Made by a program: the position numbers and the translations under genes. 64,000 bases of DNA from contig OZ244776.1 of the NCBI GenBank assembly GCA_965219515.1, positions 1,426,001 through 1,490,000 of the forward strand, given 5' to 3'. Below the pieces are notes generated by a model. It made no database searches. It saw nothing but the letters and a program-made list of their open reading frames with translations, and was not told where the DNA came from. The stretch comes from Ilyomonas sp965219515 (lineage in GTDB: Bacteria; Bacteroidota; Bacteroidia; Chitinophagales; Chitinophagaceae). Numbering within the stretch: position 1 is the first letter of the stretch; the number at the start of each line of letters is the position of its first letter. Shown piece after piece: positions 36,216 through 46,235 of the stretch.

Positions 36216-36626
36216 ATGATGACAAAAAAGCAACGCCAGCTCATTTTTGAAAAATACAACAGGCATTGCGCTTACTGCGGATGCGAATTGAAACAAGGCT
36301 GGCATATTGACCATCTGAAGCCGATAAGACGACACATGCGCAAAGAAGGTTGCCGCCACCCGAAGCGCGATTGCATTGAGAATTGTATGCCTGCCTGCGC
36401 AAGCTGCAACATCAACAAACACAGCATGAGCCTTGAAGATTTCAGAAAACTGGTGGGCGGTTTTATAAAATCGTTAAACAGAGATTCAACACAATATAAA
36501 ATTGCAAAGCGCTATGGCTTTGTGGTGGAAGTGGAAAAGCCGGTTGTGTTTTATTTTGAATTGCCTGAAGCTCAACAAAAGGAACCGGATGCAAACATTC
36601 CAAAAACAAAAGTTGCATCCGGCTAA
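36216..36626 (+). CDS. HNH endonuclease family protein
   Basis: A 136-residue protein from the ATG at 36216 (36219 also possible; a GTG at 36201 would add five residues). It has a treble-clef HNH fold: CAYCGCEL (first zinc CxxC), HIDHLKPIRR (the catalytic His pair), and CASCNINKHSMS (second CxxC plus N and H). The ~60-residue C-terminal tail is charged and has no known domain. It may be a stand-alone nuclease or repair-type HNH protein. It sits next to a regulator pseudogene, suggesting a disturbed region. Confidence 0.85.
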   Translation: MMTKKQRQLIFEKYNRHCAYCGCELKQGWHIDHLKPIRRHMRKEGCRHPKRDCIENCMPACASCNINKHSMSLEDFRKLVGGFIKSLNRDSTQYKIAKRYGFVVEVEKPVVFYFELPEAQQKEPDANIPKTKVASG

Positions 36627-36904
36627 ATAGTAAACGCTGATGTTGTGTGAAAATAATTGACAACCCTGCGAATCAATTTATTTTATCAAATTGGAAAAAA
36701 AATAAAGTTTAATTAAAAAATTTGCTTCGTGAGATTTGTGTTCAATTCTGTTTTTTGCGATAAATATTATTGCTTCCTGTTCTCTGGACTGCAAATCGCA
36801 ATAAAATTTAACGCCTGAAAAAAGCAGGAACAAAAATGGTTTTTTCAAAAAAGAGATGAATCTTTGTGTATTCTTTACACATTCATTTTAAACGATTGCA
36901 GCGT

Positions 36905-39900
36905 ATGAAATTTTCTTTTACACTCTTGTGCGTGTTGCTGTTTTGCGCGGCACACAGCCAGTTGCTTACTTCGTCTCCCAACTTCATTACAGAGCAAACG
37001 TCTGACGCCGTTGTTACTGCCAATGCCACTTTAGGCAACCAGGGTTTGCTGAACCATTCCGCTAATGATGTGTATGTGCATATTGGCGTCATCACAAACA
37101 AAAGCGATGGAAAGTGGACTCATGTTCAGTCAACATGGGCTACAACGCCCGACAGCATTCATGCCGTACCGGCTGGCAGCAACAAATGGACGTACACCAT
37201 AAAAGGAAGCATCCGCTCTTTTTTTAAGTTGACAGATGCTACGGAAACAATTTTAAAGATTGGTATTCTGTTTCGCAGTGGCGACGGCAATTTGAAACTG
37301 GCGAATAAAGACGGCAGCGATATGTATGTGCCGGTTTATGAAGCAGGGTTGCAAACACGAGTTACGCAACCTTACACCCAACCAACTTTTACGCCGATAC
37401 CCGAGCCCGTAACCTACAACACAGGAGACGCCGTGAGTGTCGCCGGCAAATCTAGCGCTGTTGCAAATTTGCAATTGCAATACAACGGAACGGTTGTGGC
37501 AACGGCTGTTGATTCTGCTATTTCAGCAACGGCAACCGCCGTAAGCGGCAACAACCAGATTATTGTATCTGCCACGGCAGATGCCATTACAAAATACGAT
37601 ACACTTAACTTCTTTATCAATACGCCGGTTATTACGCAAGATTTGCCTGGCGGTGTAAGAGACGGCATTAATTATGGCAGCGACGGCACATCGGTAACGC
37701 TTGTATTGTATGCGCCTTTTAAAACACGTGCCGCCGTTATCGGCGAATTCAACAACTGGCTTCAGACCGATACATACCAGATGTTCAGAACGCCGGACGA
37801 AAACCGTTACTGGATAACGCTTACGGGCTTAACGCCGGGTAAGGAATATGCATATCAATACCTTGTTGACGGCACCATAAAAGTAGCTGATATGTTTGCG
37901 GAAAAAGTATTGGATAAGGACAATGATCCTTACATTGATGATGAAACGTATCCGGATCTCAAAGTATACCCGGCAGGGCAAAGCGGTATTGTAAGCGTGT
38001 TGCAAACATCGAAACCGGCTTATAGCTGGCAGGTAACCGATTTTGTAAAGCCGGATAAACGCAACCTCATGATTTATGAATTATTGGTTCGCGATTTTGT
38101 AGCGAAGCATAACTGGCAAACGGTTCAGGATACGCTTTCTTATCTGAAACGTTTGGGTATTAATGCCATTGAAGTGATGCCGTTTAATGAGTTTGAAGGC
38201 AATATCAGCTGGGGTTATAATCCCGATTTCTTTTTTGCGCCGGATAAATATTATGGCACCGATGCCGCCCTGAAACAATTTATTGATGAATGTCATAAGC
38301 AAGGCATCGCGGTGATTATGGATCTGGTGATGAACCATGCTTTCGGCTCTTCGCCAACGGTACAATTGTATTTTGATGCGGCAAATAACCGGCCCGCAGC
38401 CAACAATCCCTGGCACAATGTAACGGCAACGCATCCGTACAGCGTGGGCTACGATTTTAATCATGAAAGCGCGGCCACGCAGGAACTGGTGGAGCGCGTG
38501 GCAGAACACTGGCTGCTCGATTATAAAATAGATGGATTCCGGTGGGATTTATCGAAAGGATTTACGCAAAAAAATTCCGGTGATGATGTATCAGCCTGGG
38601 GGCATTACGATACCAGCCGCATTACAACCTGGAAGCGCATTTACGATACGATGCAAAACATTGTTCCCGGCTCGTATTGTATTCTGGAACACTTTGCCGA
38701 TAACGACGAAGAAATAGAGTTAAGCAATTACGGCATGATGCTGTGGGGCAACCTGAATTATAATTACAACCAGGCAACCATGGGTTATGACAATACCGAT
38801 TTAAGCTACGGCGTTTATACAAACAGAGGCTGGGCAAATGCCAATTTAGTTACCTATATGGAAAGCCATGACGAGGAAAGGCTGATGTTTAAAAATGAAC
38901 AATATGGCAATCATAATGCCGACAGCGCTTCTTATACGGTAAAAAATATTGCTACCGCTTTGCAGCGAAACGAAATGGCAACAGCGTTTTGGGCTATGCA
39001 GCCCGCACCAAAAATGATCTGGCAGTTTGGCGAATTGGGATATGATTATTCTATCAATACCTGCGAAGATGGCATTACGATTGACAATGGATGCCGGACA
39101 AGTCCGAAACCCATTCGTTGGGATTATCAGAATGATGCCGGCCGTGAAGCCTTGTACAATATATATGCACGATTGTTTGCGCTGCGCAATTATGCACCCT
39201 TTCTGCCAGCTTTTACAGCGCCGAAAGACAGCATTACCCTTAGTTTACAAAACGATTTTAAATGGGAAAGAATCAATTCGGCGCCGCTCGATATTGTGGT
39301 GATGGGGAATTTCGGCGTGGGCGATGCTTTAACTTCAACCGTACCATTTTCGCATACCGGCATCTGGTACGATTACCTGAACGGAACCACAATTACCGTT
39401 GCCGACATCAACCAGAGTTTTACATTGCAGCATGGTGAATATCATGTATTTACCGATCAGAATGCAGGCAGCGTTCTTCCCCTGCAACTGCTGTCTTTTA
39501 ACGGCGACAGAATTGCAAGTGCCATTAATCTGAACTGGACAACAGCAAACGAAAAAAATGTAAGCACATATACGGTAGAGCGTTCTTTTGATGGCAGAAA
39601 TTTCAGCCTCGCAGGTTCTGTTATTGCTGCAAACACAACGCAGCATACCTATGCCTTTACCGATGCCGATGCTTCGGTTGTCAACGCTTCGGGCTATGTT
39701 TATTACCGGCTGAAAACAACGGAAAGAGACGGCGGCGTTTCGTATTCCGCCATCGTTCGTATTGAACCGATGACAGGCGAAAGCAAAATTGTCTTATATC
39801 CCAACCCGGTGCGAAACGGCATTGCATATTTTACATTAAGTAATAATAGTACAGGCAAATGGCAGATTACCGTTACGGACGCGGGCGGCAGAATTTGTGT

Positions 39901-40042
39901 AAATCAAACAGTGCAGGCAACCGGTAATAACGACAACATACCGGTACATGTTTCATCGCTTGCCAATGGTGTTTATCATGTAATAATTTCTGATGGAAAC
40001 AGCCGGTTATTCAGGCAGAAACTTATAATTCAGCAACAGTAA
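36905..40042 (+). CDS. T9SS-exported GH13 alpha-amylase
   Basis: A 1045-residue secreted starch-active enzyme. It has a signal peptide (MKFSFTLLCVLLFCAAHSQ) and an N-terminal carbohydrate-binding-like domain (to about 175). An Ig-like strand region and a CBM48-type module follow (about 260-350, AAVIGEFNNW). The GH13 barrel has DLVMNHA (about 475), GFRWDLSKG (about 542), ILEHFAD (about 595) and MESHDEE (about 655). A fibronectin-like domain (about 870-950) and a T9SS type A sorting domain from LYPNPVRNG (about 965) complete it. Enzyme specificity (amylase or pullulanase) is open. Confidence 0.93.
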   Translation: MKFSFTLLCVLLFCAAHSQLLTSSPNFITEQTSDAVVTANATLGNQGLLNHSANDVYVHIGVITNKSDGKWTHVQSTWATTPDSIHAVPAGSNKWTYTIKGSIRSFFKLTDATETILKIGILFRSGDGNLKLANKDGSDMYVPVYEAGLQTRVTQPYTQPTFTPIPEPVTYNTGDAVSVAGKSSAVANLQLQYNGTVVATAVDSAISATATAVSGNNQIIVSATADAITKYDTLNFFINTPVITQDLPGGVRDGINYGSDGTSVTLVLYAPFKTRAAVIGEFNNWLQTDTYQMFRTPDENRYWITLTGLTPGKEYAYQYLVDGTIKVADMFAEKVLDKDNDPYIDDETYPDLKVYPAGQSGIVSVLQTSKPAYSWQVTDFVKPDKRNLMIYELLVRDFVAKHNWQTVQDTLSYLKRLGINAIEVMPFNEFEGNISWGYNPDFFFAPDKYYGTDAALKQFIDECHKQGIAVIMDLVMNHAFGSSPTVQLYFDAANNRPAANNPWHNVTATHPYSVGYDFNHESAATQELVERVAEHWLLDYKIDGFRWDLSKGFTQKNSGDDVSAWGHYDTSRITTWKRIYDTMQNIVPGSYCILEHFADNDEEIELSNYGMMLWGNLNYNYNQATMGYDNTDLSYGVYTNRGWANANLVTYMESHDEERLMFKNEQYGNHNADSASYTVKNIATALQRNEMATAFWAMQPAPKMIWQFGELGYDYSINTCEDGITIDNGCRTSPKPIRWDYQNDAGREALYNIYARLFALRNYAPFLPAFTAPKDSITLSLQNDFKWERINSAPLDIVVMGNFGVGDALTSTVPFSHTGIWYDYLNGTTITVADINQSFTLQHGEYHVFTDQNAGSVLPLQLLSFNGDRIASAINLNWTTANEKNVSTYTVERSFDGRNFSLAGSVIAANTTQHTYAFTDADASVVNASGYVYYRLKTTERDGGVSYSAIVRIEPMTGESKIVLYPNPVRNGIAYFTLSNNSTGKWQITVTDAGGRICVNQTVQATGNNDNIPVHVSSLANGVYHVIISDGNSRLFRQKLIIQQQ

Positions 40043-40156
40043 TACCAATTGGATATAGAAGATAGTAGGATATTGAAAGCCAAGCTGACACTGAGTTTCT
40101 ATAATATAGTGAGATTAATTTTATTACCCAATTAGAATAAATTTTATATCATTTAT

Positions 40157-40189
40157 AAAAAAAGCTGCCCGTGTAAGGCAGCTTTTTTT
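40157..40189. terminator. Bidirectional terminator between amylase and aldolase genes
   Basis: A 13-bp perfect stem (40157-40169 with 40177-40189) carries A-runs on the left and T-runs on the right, so it can end both the plus-strand amylase and the minus-strand aldolase transcripts. Confidence 0.9.
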
Positions 40190-40211
40190 ATAAGAAATAA
40201 GAAAGAATTTT

Positions 40212-41285
40212 TTACGCATTCCGGTTCATGCAATTCAAATCGCCGAAAGCTTCTTCCAGTCGCTTCACAAAACTTTCTTCCGCCTTGCGCAGCCACACAC
40301 GCGGGTCGTAATATTTTTTGTTTGGCTTTGTTTCTCCTTCGGGGTTGCCAAGCTGCGTCTGCAGATAACCTTCGTTTTTCTGATAATAATTTTTTACGCC
40401 ATCCCAGAACGACCATTGCATGTCGGTATCCAGGTTCATTTTAATTACGCCGTAATCCAGCGTTTCTTCTATCTGATTTTTAGGCGAGCCGCTGCCACCA
40501 TGAAACACAAAATAAACAGGTTTATCATCAGCGTTTCTTCCCAATTTATCGGCAATATAAACCTGGCTGTTTTTAAGAATATCGGGACGCAATTCCACAT
40601 TACCCGGGCTATAAACGCCGTGTACATTGCCAAAGGCAGCAGCCACCGTAAAGAGGTTGCCGATCTGTATCAGTTCTTCGTACGCCTGATATACATCCTC
40701 GGGCTGCGTATATAATTTAGAATTTTCTACACCGCTGTTATCCACGCCGTCTTCTTCGCCGCCGGTTACGCCAAGTTCAATTTCTATGCTCATCTGAAGC
40801 TTATTCATGCGCTTAAAAAAATCAACCGAAGTGGCGATGTTTTCGTGCAGTTCTTCCTCACTTAAATCAAGCATGTGCGAAGAGAAAAGGGGCTGTCCGT
40901 TTTTTGCCATATAATCTTCCCCGGCAGTTAACAAACCATCAATCCAGGGCAGCCATTTTTTGGCGGCATGATCGGTATGCAATACAACCGGAACGCCGTA
41001 ATATCTGGCTACGTTGTGAATGTGTAAAGCGCCGCTTACGGCACCTGAAATATTTGCCTGCAACTTATCATTCGGCATTCCTTTACCGGCAAAAAACTGC
41101 GCGCCGCCATTACTGAACTGAATGATAACGGGCGAGTTTACTTTCATAGCCGTTTCAAGCACCGCATTTACGGTATTGCTGTTGGTTACATTTACGGCAG
41201 GCATTGCAAACTTGTTTTGTTTCGCGTCTTCGTATAAAGCGTGAAGTTCATCGCCAAACAGAACACCGGCGCGGTATTTAGCCAT
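40212..41285 (-). CDS. fbaA: Class II fructose-bisphosphate aldolase
   Basis: The glycolytic/gluconeogenic zinc aldolase cleaving fructose 1,6-bisphosphate. At 357 residues it matches the class IIA (FbaA) length. VVLHTDHAAKKWLPWIDGLL carries the catalytic Asp and zinc His; ELGVTGGEEDGVDNS and FVFHGGSGSP supply further ligands. The ATG at 41285 gives MAKYRAGVLFGDEL, a typical start. Single gene with the bidirectional terminator downstream. Confidence 0.95.
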   Translation of the reverse strand: MAKYRAGVLFGDELHALYEDAKQNKFAMPAVNVTNSNTVNAVLETAMKVNSPVIIQFSNGGAQFFAGKGMPNDKLQANISGAVSGALHIHNVARYYGVPVVLHTDHAAKKWLPWIDGLLTAGEDYMAKNGQPLFSSHMLDLSEEELHENIATSVDFFKRMNKLQMSIEIELGVTGGEEDGVDNSGVENSKLYTQPEDVYQAYEELIQIGNLFTVAAAFGNVHGVYSPGNVELRPDILKNSQVYIADKLGRNADDKPVYFVFHGGSGSPKNQIEETLDYGVIKMNLDTDMQWSFWDGVKNYYQKNEGYLQTQLGNPEGETKPNKKYYDPRVWLRKAEESFVKRLEEAFGDLNCMNRNA

Positions 41286-41707
41286 ATTGATTTGTTTTTT
41301 TGTGTGATTAAAAAGCGCGGCGAATATAGGATTTTTGAATTGAAGGAATAAGGAAGCGGAAAGATGATTGGTGTTTGATTTTTAAAAATAGCCAGGCTTG
41401 CATATAACGCAGACTATCGCAGATAAATGCAAAATATCTGCAGAAATCAGCGGGATCTGCGGGATGAATTTCAAAGCAATACTACCAAAAAATGAATGGT
41501 TTTCTGTCAGGCAGAAACCCTCACGTGTAATAAAGTGGCAAAACAAAGTTGCTAAAGTTTCCGCATCTTAAAAGCTGTAAAAAGTAAGACAAGTGTTTAC
41601 GTATAAACGCAGCTTTTGTATGGCAGTTTTCGTTTTAAATTTTTTAAAAAGCTCTTGCTTCGTAACTCTTAAACTTCCCGATATTCCTTCTCTCCCACTT
41701 CTTCCTT
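41286..41707. other. Non-coding gap with a CGCAGAT-type repeat
   Basis: The 422 bp between the aldolase and HAD genes contain a compact repeat-rich segment at 41403-41466 (listed separately) and otherwise AT-rich sequence. No ORF, terminator or RNA gene was recognised. Confidence 0.55.
41403..41466. repeat. CGCAGAT/ATCTGCG-type imperfect dyad repeat
   Basis: The stretch contains ACGCAGACTATCGCAGAT followed by ATATCTGCAGAAATCAGC and GGGATCTGCGGGAT, so CGCAGAT-like units stand in opposite orientation and can fold back. From memory this closely resembles short intergenic repeats recurring across Bacteroidota genomes; no protein is encoded. Confidence 0.6.
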
Positions 41708-42370
41708 TCATCGTTCCAGCATTTCAATATGCAGCGCGCTGAAGTTTTGCAAAGACGATAGTTTTAAATCGGCGGCGGCCCAGCGTTCTTCTTTATATTG
41801 TTTATATTCCGGTACAACAATGCACTTCATGCGGGCGGCTTTGGCGGCAATCATTCCGTAAAAAGAATCTTCAAAAGCAATGCAGTCCGAAGGCAAAGAT
41901 TGCAATGCTTCCGCGCAGTTCAGATATACCTGCGGATGCGGCTTTCCGTATGGCAGAAGCTGACCCGATGCTGTGCCCTGAACATATTCTTTTATACCGC
42001 ATTTTTCCATAACAAGCTGAATGAGCGAATCGGGCGAGGAAGAAGCGATGCCGATTTTAAAATGAAGCGAATGAAACAGATTGAAAACATGCGATACGCC
42101 CGGCATCAACCTGTAATTTTCTTCAATGAGCTGCAACACGCGATCAATAATGCGATCTTCTGCCAACTGCTCCTCATTTTGATGAATGCCAAATTTCTGA
42201 AACCACCAGTGCACAAACTCTCTTGTACGCAAACCCGTTGTGGTAATGTGCTGCTCCGGCGAAAGCCGGAAACCGTAATGTTCAAACACATCGTTGGCAG
42301 CTATGCCCCACAACGGCTCGCTGTCTATCAGCAATCCATCCATATCAAAAATAACGGTGTTTAATTTCAT
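41708..42370 (-). CDS. HAD-family phosphatase (beta-phosphoglucomutase/HxpB-like)
   Basis: A 220-residue HAD hydrolase of subfamily IA with the cap inserted after motif I. Motif I is FDMDGLLIDSEPLW, motif II IGIASSSP, motif III Lys in PYGKPHP, and motif IV FEDSFYGMIAAKAA. It should dephosphorylate small sugar or hexitol phosphates. The ATG at 42370 is preferred; a longer frame to 42409 would run through its own promoter box (42398-42391). Its first codons and promoter are partly copied about 6 kb away. Confidence 0.9.
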   Translation of the reverse strand: MKLNTVIFDMDGLLIDSEPLWGIAANDVFEHYGFRLSPEQHITTTGLRTREFVHWWFQKFGIHQNEEQLAEDRIIDRVLQLIEENYRLMPGVSHVFNLFHSLHFKIGIASSSPDSLIQLVMEKCGIKEYVQGTASGQLLPYGKPHPQVYLNCAEALQSLPSDCIAFEDSFYGMIAAKAARMKCIVVPEYKQYKEERWAAADLKLSSLQNFSALHIEMLER

Positions 42371-42416
42371 ATTTGCTTCTCTAAAAACGGCAAAGATAAC
42401 AAAGCGCAAAAGCGAA
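42349..42416. repeat. Left direct repeat (HAD 5' end) of the lipoprotein island
   Basis: Contains a 19-bp block (42349-42367, the first HAD codons) and a 33-bp block (42384-42416, the HAD promoter region), both perfectly repeated at 48393-48411 and 48431-48463 in the same order and orientation. The 33-bp block holds TATCTTTG (minus strand, 42398-42391), a -7 promoter box. Confidence 0.9.
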
Positions 42417-42430
42417 GAAGTTTTATAAAA

Positions 42431-42463
42431 AAAGCGGCTGACAAAATTGTTATCAGCCGCTTT
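42431..42463 (-). terminator. Terminator after the T9SS lipase-like gene
   Basis: AAAGCGGCTGA (42431-42441) pairs with TCAGCCGCTTT (42453-42463). On the minus strand the stem is followed by a T-rich tract, ending the gene whose stop is at 42480. Confidence 0.85.
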
Positions 42464-42479
42464 ATCATAACGTTTTATT

Positions 42480-45400
42480 TTACCGCTTTATCAAGTTCAG
42501 ATTTTTGATAAATTCATTTTGCTTAATCTGTACAATGTAAGCGCCGGGTGTTAAGCCGGCTACCGAAAATTTGTATTGGTTGTTTTGCGAAAAACGAAAC
42601 TGCTTCAACGGACGATTGGCTTTATCAAAAATCGTTATCATAACTATTCCACTTGCCGGATTATGTTTATTATCTGGTGATGTATCTGTATCTGTTACCG
42701 TTACGTAACCGTTCGCCGGATTAGGCGACAGATGTATAACTCTGCATCCGGGGCGGGTGAATGAACTGCTTGATGAATAGCTGCCGCAATTGTTATTTGC
42801 GGTAAGCATTACGGTATGATAGCCGCAGTTTGAGCCGCCATCTACTGTTGTTATGGCAGGCGGATAACCCACATCGCTCCGGGTGCCGCCGCCATTGGAA
42901 ACACTGATTGACCAGGAAGTTACAACTTGCGAATTGCCAGATGAACTTGTGTAGACGTCTACCTGGGGAGGACTGGGATAAACATAAATGTTACTGATAT
43001 AATAATTATCGGGAGCACTTGACAGAGTAACAATTCTATTTAATCTAAGAGCACTTTGTAAACAGTTCGGTTCAGTAATATTTGCAGTTAAAGTAACGGT
43101 TCCATTTTGTAATCTGTTAATTGTAATCACATTTGACGTAGGATTGGTTATCGTTACGATACCCGAAGGAGAAGCCGTCCAGCTGTAGGTTGCGCCGGTG
43201 ATAAAAGGAACATTGTAAGTGGCACTGTTACAAACCAAATCCTGATCGCTGCCGGATATAATTAACCCGCAAAAAGCAGAACAGTTTGTGCGTACAGTAA
43301 TATTCCCGTTCATTTCTTCGGCAAGCCAGTTTGCACTTCGGATAAATAGATTTTCGTGCGGCTGATTATTAAGCCTTCGAAGATTGCGGTTATCAAAAGC
43401 CCATTGGCTGCCATCCTGATTAAAGGATGTGGTAAAATTAGCAAACGGCGTGTTGAATGGAGCAGCCGGAGGTGTAGCTCCTATATATCTTGCCGTATAA
43501 TTTGCATTGGTAAGTGTAGTATTACCCCTGCCAATATCTAAAGCTGACGTAGTAGGAATGAAAGAAAATCTTCTTTGTATATAAAAACTATTATTGTAAG
43601 TAAACATCCAGTCTTGCGATGCACTTCCAGGTTGATTATCTAAAGTAACCGTATAAAAACCGCCGGGATAAGTGTCGAATGGCAATATACCTGTTGGAGC
43701 GTTGTAAGATCTATTGGCAATATTGATGCTTACAGGTACCAGCCACAATACTTTTTTTGTGAGTTTGATATTACCATAATATACCCGGTTGCCTCCACCA
43801 TTGACAATCGCTTTTATATCAAGCGTTAATTCAAATTTGTTGCTGCCTGGTATAATTAAAGGAATGGTAATGATTCCCGGTGCACCCAGATATTCTAACC
43901 CTGCGCCGGCTACCATAAAAATCAAATCGCCGATAAACCTTGTTTTTGTACTCCGGTAATGATAAAGCAAACTGGACCCTGGTGCAAATTCCTGGTCAAC
44001 GGCACATTCGCTGCCATCACTGATGGCAACATTGCGGATGTTGGCAGGATATGCCCATTGTGTTCTGAGTTCCTGCAGAAACTGCTGGTTGGTGGTGTTC
44101 GACTGGTTGTAAAAAAAATCGATACGGTTGGTAAGCAACTGTTTTGCGGCCGGCTGGTCGGCAAGAAAAAGCGCCTGCAACGGGCTTACTCCATTGCGAA
44201 TAAACTGCACAGTTTCTGCGAGCAAGGCCAGCGGTCCGGTACTAATATAAATTCGCGCGCCGTGCCTTGCCAGTGCCTGATAGCCCAAAGGTACATTGGC
44301 GCCCTGGTGGGGTGCGTCTAAACTAACATATAGGCGGGTTTGGTGGGCGGCAAAACCACCGGTGCCGTTTCGTGTGCCGCCGCCTCTGTCCATACGCCCG
44401 AGTGCCATGCGGGCAATAACGCCACCCATGCTGGTGCCCAACACTACGTTAGGTTGTCTTACGCCAGCCAGCGGCTGTTTATTGGCGTTTATCCAGCGTA
44501 TTACTTCCTCTAATACCAATTCATTACGCTGCAAAAAATCGGTGCCGTTTCGCCAGTTCACATAAACCAAATCATATTGGCTGGGATCATCAGAGATAAG
44601 TGCTCTTAAATTATTACTATTGCTTCGACGTATTGTACCTACAAACCCATCAAACGTACTTTCTCCTTCCGGCTCTTCGGGACTGAGAATCCAGCCGGGA
44701 TCAAATCCTTCCGCCACAATCAGGGGGCGGCGCAACACCCTGTCGCCAGCATTGCGATAGCTGATAATAATATCGGCTACGCCAAATGCGCCGTTATAAG
44801 ATTCGGTAGCTGTGATGGTTCTTCTTGCATCAGGCACACCCCTTGACCCGGCACCGCCACTGCCGGCAATATTGCTGGTATTGGCAAAGTGAACTTTACT
44901 GTGCGAGTAAAGCAGTTGCCCGCTGGTAAGCGTTATCTTAAACATCCAGTGCTTCCAGCCGGTATCTGCGTAGTTCAGGCTTAGCGACGTATTGTATGGC
45001 AAGGCCCGGTAACCCAGCCCGTCATCGGCGTTAAACTGTATCGAGCTGATCTGGCTGCTGATATTGCTGAGAAACAAATTAGACGGCAGCACTACACTGC
45101 AATAGGTAAGGTTGTAGGTAATGGTGCTGGGGCTGATGGCAACGGTTTTCAATTGCTGATAAGGATTCTGCCACACACCGTTCACATACTTGTCTTTCAG
45201 TTGTCCGTTCACGGTTTGCATTTTGCCGTTTGCCTGCGCATTAGGGTCAATGGCATTGTATTGAAACAACAAACCGCTCAGGGTGATCACTTCTTTCTGG
45301 CGGGCTATGTAGCAAAGGCTGTCCTGCACCGATGGGTGGCGTAATGAGCCGGCAGTGGTGTTAAACTTACTGGTGAAAATAGTCTTATACAAGTCTGAAT

Positions 45401-45650
45401 AAATACCCTGCTCCATCAGCGTACTGTCCACCAGTACAGAGCCGTTGTAAATTTTCGGATCGGTAAAATCAAACCCATAATCAGCCAGTAAACCCGTTGA
45501 TACACGGTTAGCTTCAAGCGCGCCAAACACCTGGTTTACATAGGTGCGGTAGTTGTTGTCCACATCAGCAAACGAAGGTGGTGTGAAGGTTTGAGAAATA
45601 GCTTGCAAGGTTACCAATATGGCAAGCACTGTTTGTAATAGCTGTTTCAT
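42480..45650 (-). CDS. T9SS-exported protein with alpha/beta-hydrolase (lipase-like) domain
   Basis: A 1056-residue secreted protein with a signal peptide ending LQAISQ, then a ~290-residue region of unknown fold. An alpha/beta-hydrolase core (about 305-620) has RRPLIVAEGFDPGW, the elbow VLGTSMGGVIARMALG (Ser near 406) and SLDAPHQGANVP, typical of lipases and PGAP1-like esterases. PKD/Ig-like modules (about 830-970) and a T9SS type A sorting domain from LSPNPANGYVTV (about 975) follow. It is the last gene of a minus-strand array, preceded by the same 24-nt spacer that separates the three lipoprotein genes. Substrate unknown; catalytic Asp and His are not assigned. Confidence 0.82.
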   Translation of the reverse strand: MKQLLQTVLAILVTLQAISQTFTPPSFADVDNNYRTYVNQVFGALEANRVSTGLLADYGFDFTDPKIYNGSVLVDSTLMEQGIYSDLYKTIFTSKFNTTAGSLRHPSVQDSLCYIARQKEVITLSGLLFQYNAIDPNAQANGKMQTVNGQLKDKYVNGVWQNPYQQLKTVAISPSTITYNLTYCSVVLPSNLFLSNISSQISSIQFNADDGLGYRALPYNTSLSLNYADTGWKHWMFKITLTSGQLLYSHSKVHFANTSNIAGSGGAGSRGVPDARRTITATESYNGAFGVADIIISYRNAGDRVLRRPLIVAEGFDPGWILSPEEPEGESTFDGFVGTIRRSNSNNLRALISDDPSQYDLVYVNWRNGTDFLQRNELVLEEVIRWINANKQPLAGVRQPNVVLGTSMGGVIARMALGRMDRGGGTRNGTGGFAAHQTRLYVSLDAPHQGANVPLGYQALARHGARIYISTGPLALLAETVQFIRNGVSPLQALFLADQPAAKQLLTNRIDFFYNQSNTTNQQFLQELRTQWAYPANIRNVAISDGSECAVDQEFAPGSSLLYHYRSTKTRFIGDLIFMVAGAGLEYLGAPGIITIPLIIPGSNKFELTLDIKAIVNGGGNRVYYGNIKLTKKVLWLVPVSINIANRSYNAPTGILPFDTYPGGFYTVTLDNQPGSASQDWMFTYNNSFYIQRRFSFIPTTSALDIGRGNTTLTNANYTARYIGATPPAAPFNTPFANFTTSFNQDGSQWAFDNRNLRRLNNQPHENLFIRSANWLAEEMNGNITVRTNCSAFCGLIISGSDQDLVCNSATYNVPFITGATYSWTASPSGIVTITNPTSNVITINRLQNGTVTLTANITEPNCLQSALRLNRIVTLSSAPDNYYISNIYVYPSPPQVDVYTSSSGNSQVVTSWSISVSNGGGTRSDVGYPPAITTVDGGSNCGYHTVMLTANNNCGSYSSSSSFTRPGCRVIHLSPNPANGYVTVTDTDTSPDNKHNPASGIVMITIFDKANRPLKQFRFSQNNQYKFSVAGLTPGAYIVQIKQNEFIKNLNLIKR

Positions 45651-45674
45651 AATTGTTGGTTTTATATGGTGAGA

Positions 45675-46211
45675 TTAATAACGAATATCAAAGCGACCAT
45701 CGGTAACTTCTACTTTCTCTCCGGTAGAAGCATTAGTACCAGTGAAGAAGAAGGTGCCAGAAAGGATGCGATTGGTCTGGTCAAATCTGGTGATTTTCAG
45801 CTCGCCACTATTATCAGTTGAATTATATTCTAAACCATTTTGATAGAAAGCAGAGGCAGAACCTTTTTGTTGAGTTTTAAATGTGTAAGTAGCACCTTCT
45901 TCAACAAGTAAACTATCCGTTCCAACATTCACACCCTCAGGTGGATTCGGTTTCCAATCTGTTGCCGGAATATTTAAATACCAACCACCTCCTTCGCCAG
46001 TACCCAAATTCACATATTGGCAAATCAGTCCCGGCTTGCCGCGTCCATCTTTTGGCACAAACACTTTCCCGTTAATTTTGCACCCGAAGGTCATGGCTCC
46101 TGTGGTGGTAACAGGAGGCAGTTGCGGTTCTTCCGTTTTCTTTTTACACTGGCTGTTGGTAAGTAGCAGAAGTAACATAAGGGCAGTAACGCTGTGTTTT
46201 ATGTGCTTCAT
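45675..46211 (-). CDS. Tandem lipoprotein, copy 3 (DUF6252-like)
   Basis: A 178-residue lipoprotein with a signal ending LLTNSQC (Cys at 22). The conserved blocks are TGAMTFGCKINGKVFVPKDG, GEGGGWYLNIPA, DSLLVEEG and, at the C-terminus, LKITRFDQTNRILSGTFFF to EVTDGRFDIRY. The core (about 83-135) differs from its two neighbours, while the flanks are nearly identical. This layout resembles the DUF6252-type lipoproteins of Bacteroidota, whose role is unknown. It lies 24 bp upstream of the lipase-like gene. Confidence 0.85.
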   Translation of the reverse strand: MKHIKHSVTALMLLLLLTNSQCKKKTEEPQLPPVTTTGAMTFGCKINGKVFVPKDGRGKPGLICQYVNLGTGEGGGWYLNIPATDWKPNPPEGVNVGTDSLLVEEGATYTFKTQQKGSASAFYQNGLEYNSTDNSGELKITRFDQTNRILSGTFFFTGTNASTGEKVEVTDGRFDIRY

Positions 46212-46235
46212 AATTGTTGGTTTTATATGGTGAGA

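Noticed and set aside
41498..41520. Hairpin-like GGTTTTCTG / CAGAAACC as a terminator
   Set aside because: The stem needs a bulge, no T-run follows on either strand, and no gene ends next to it.
1..42000. A classical polysaccharide utilisation locus
   Set aside because: Several glycoside hydrolases are present, but no SusC/SusD pair or intact hybrid two-component system was found.
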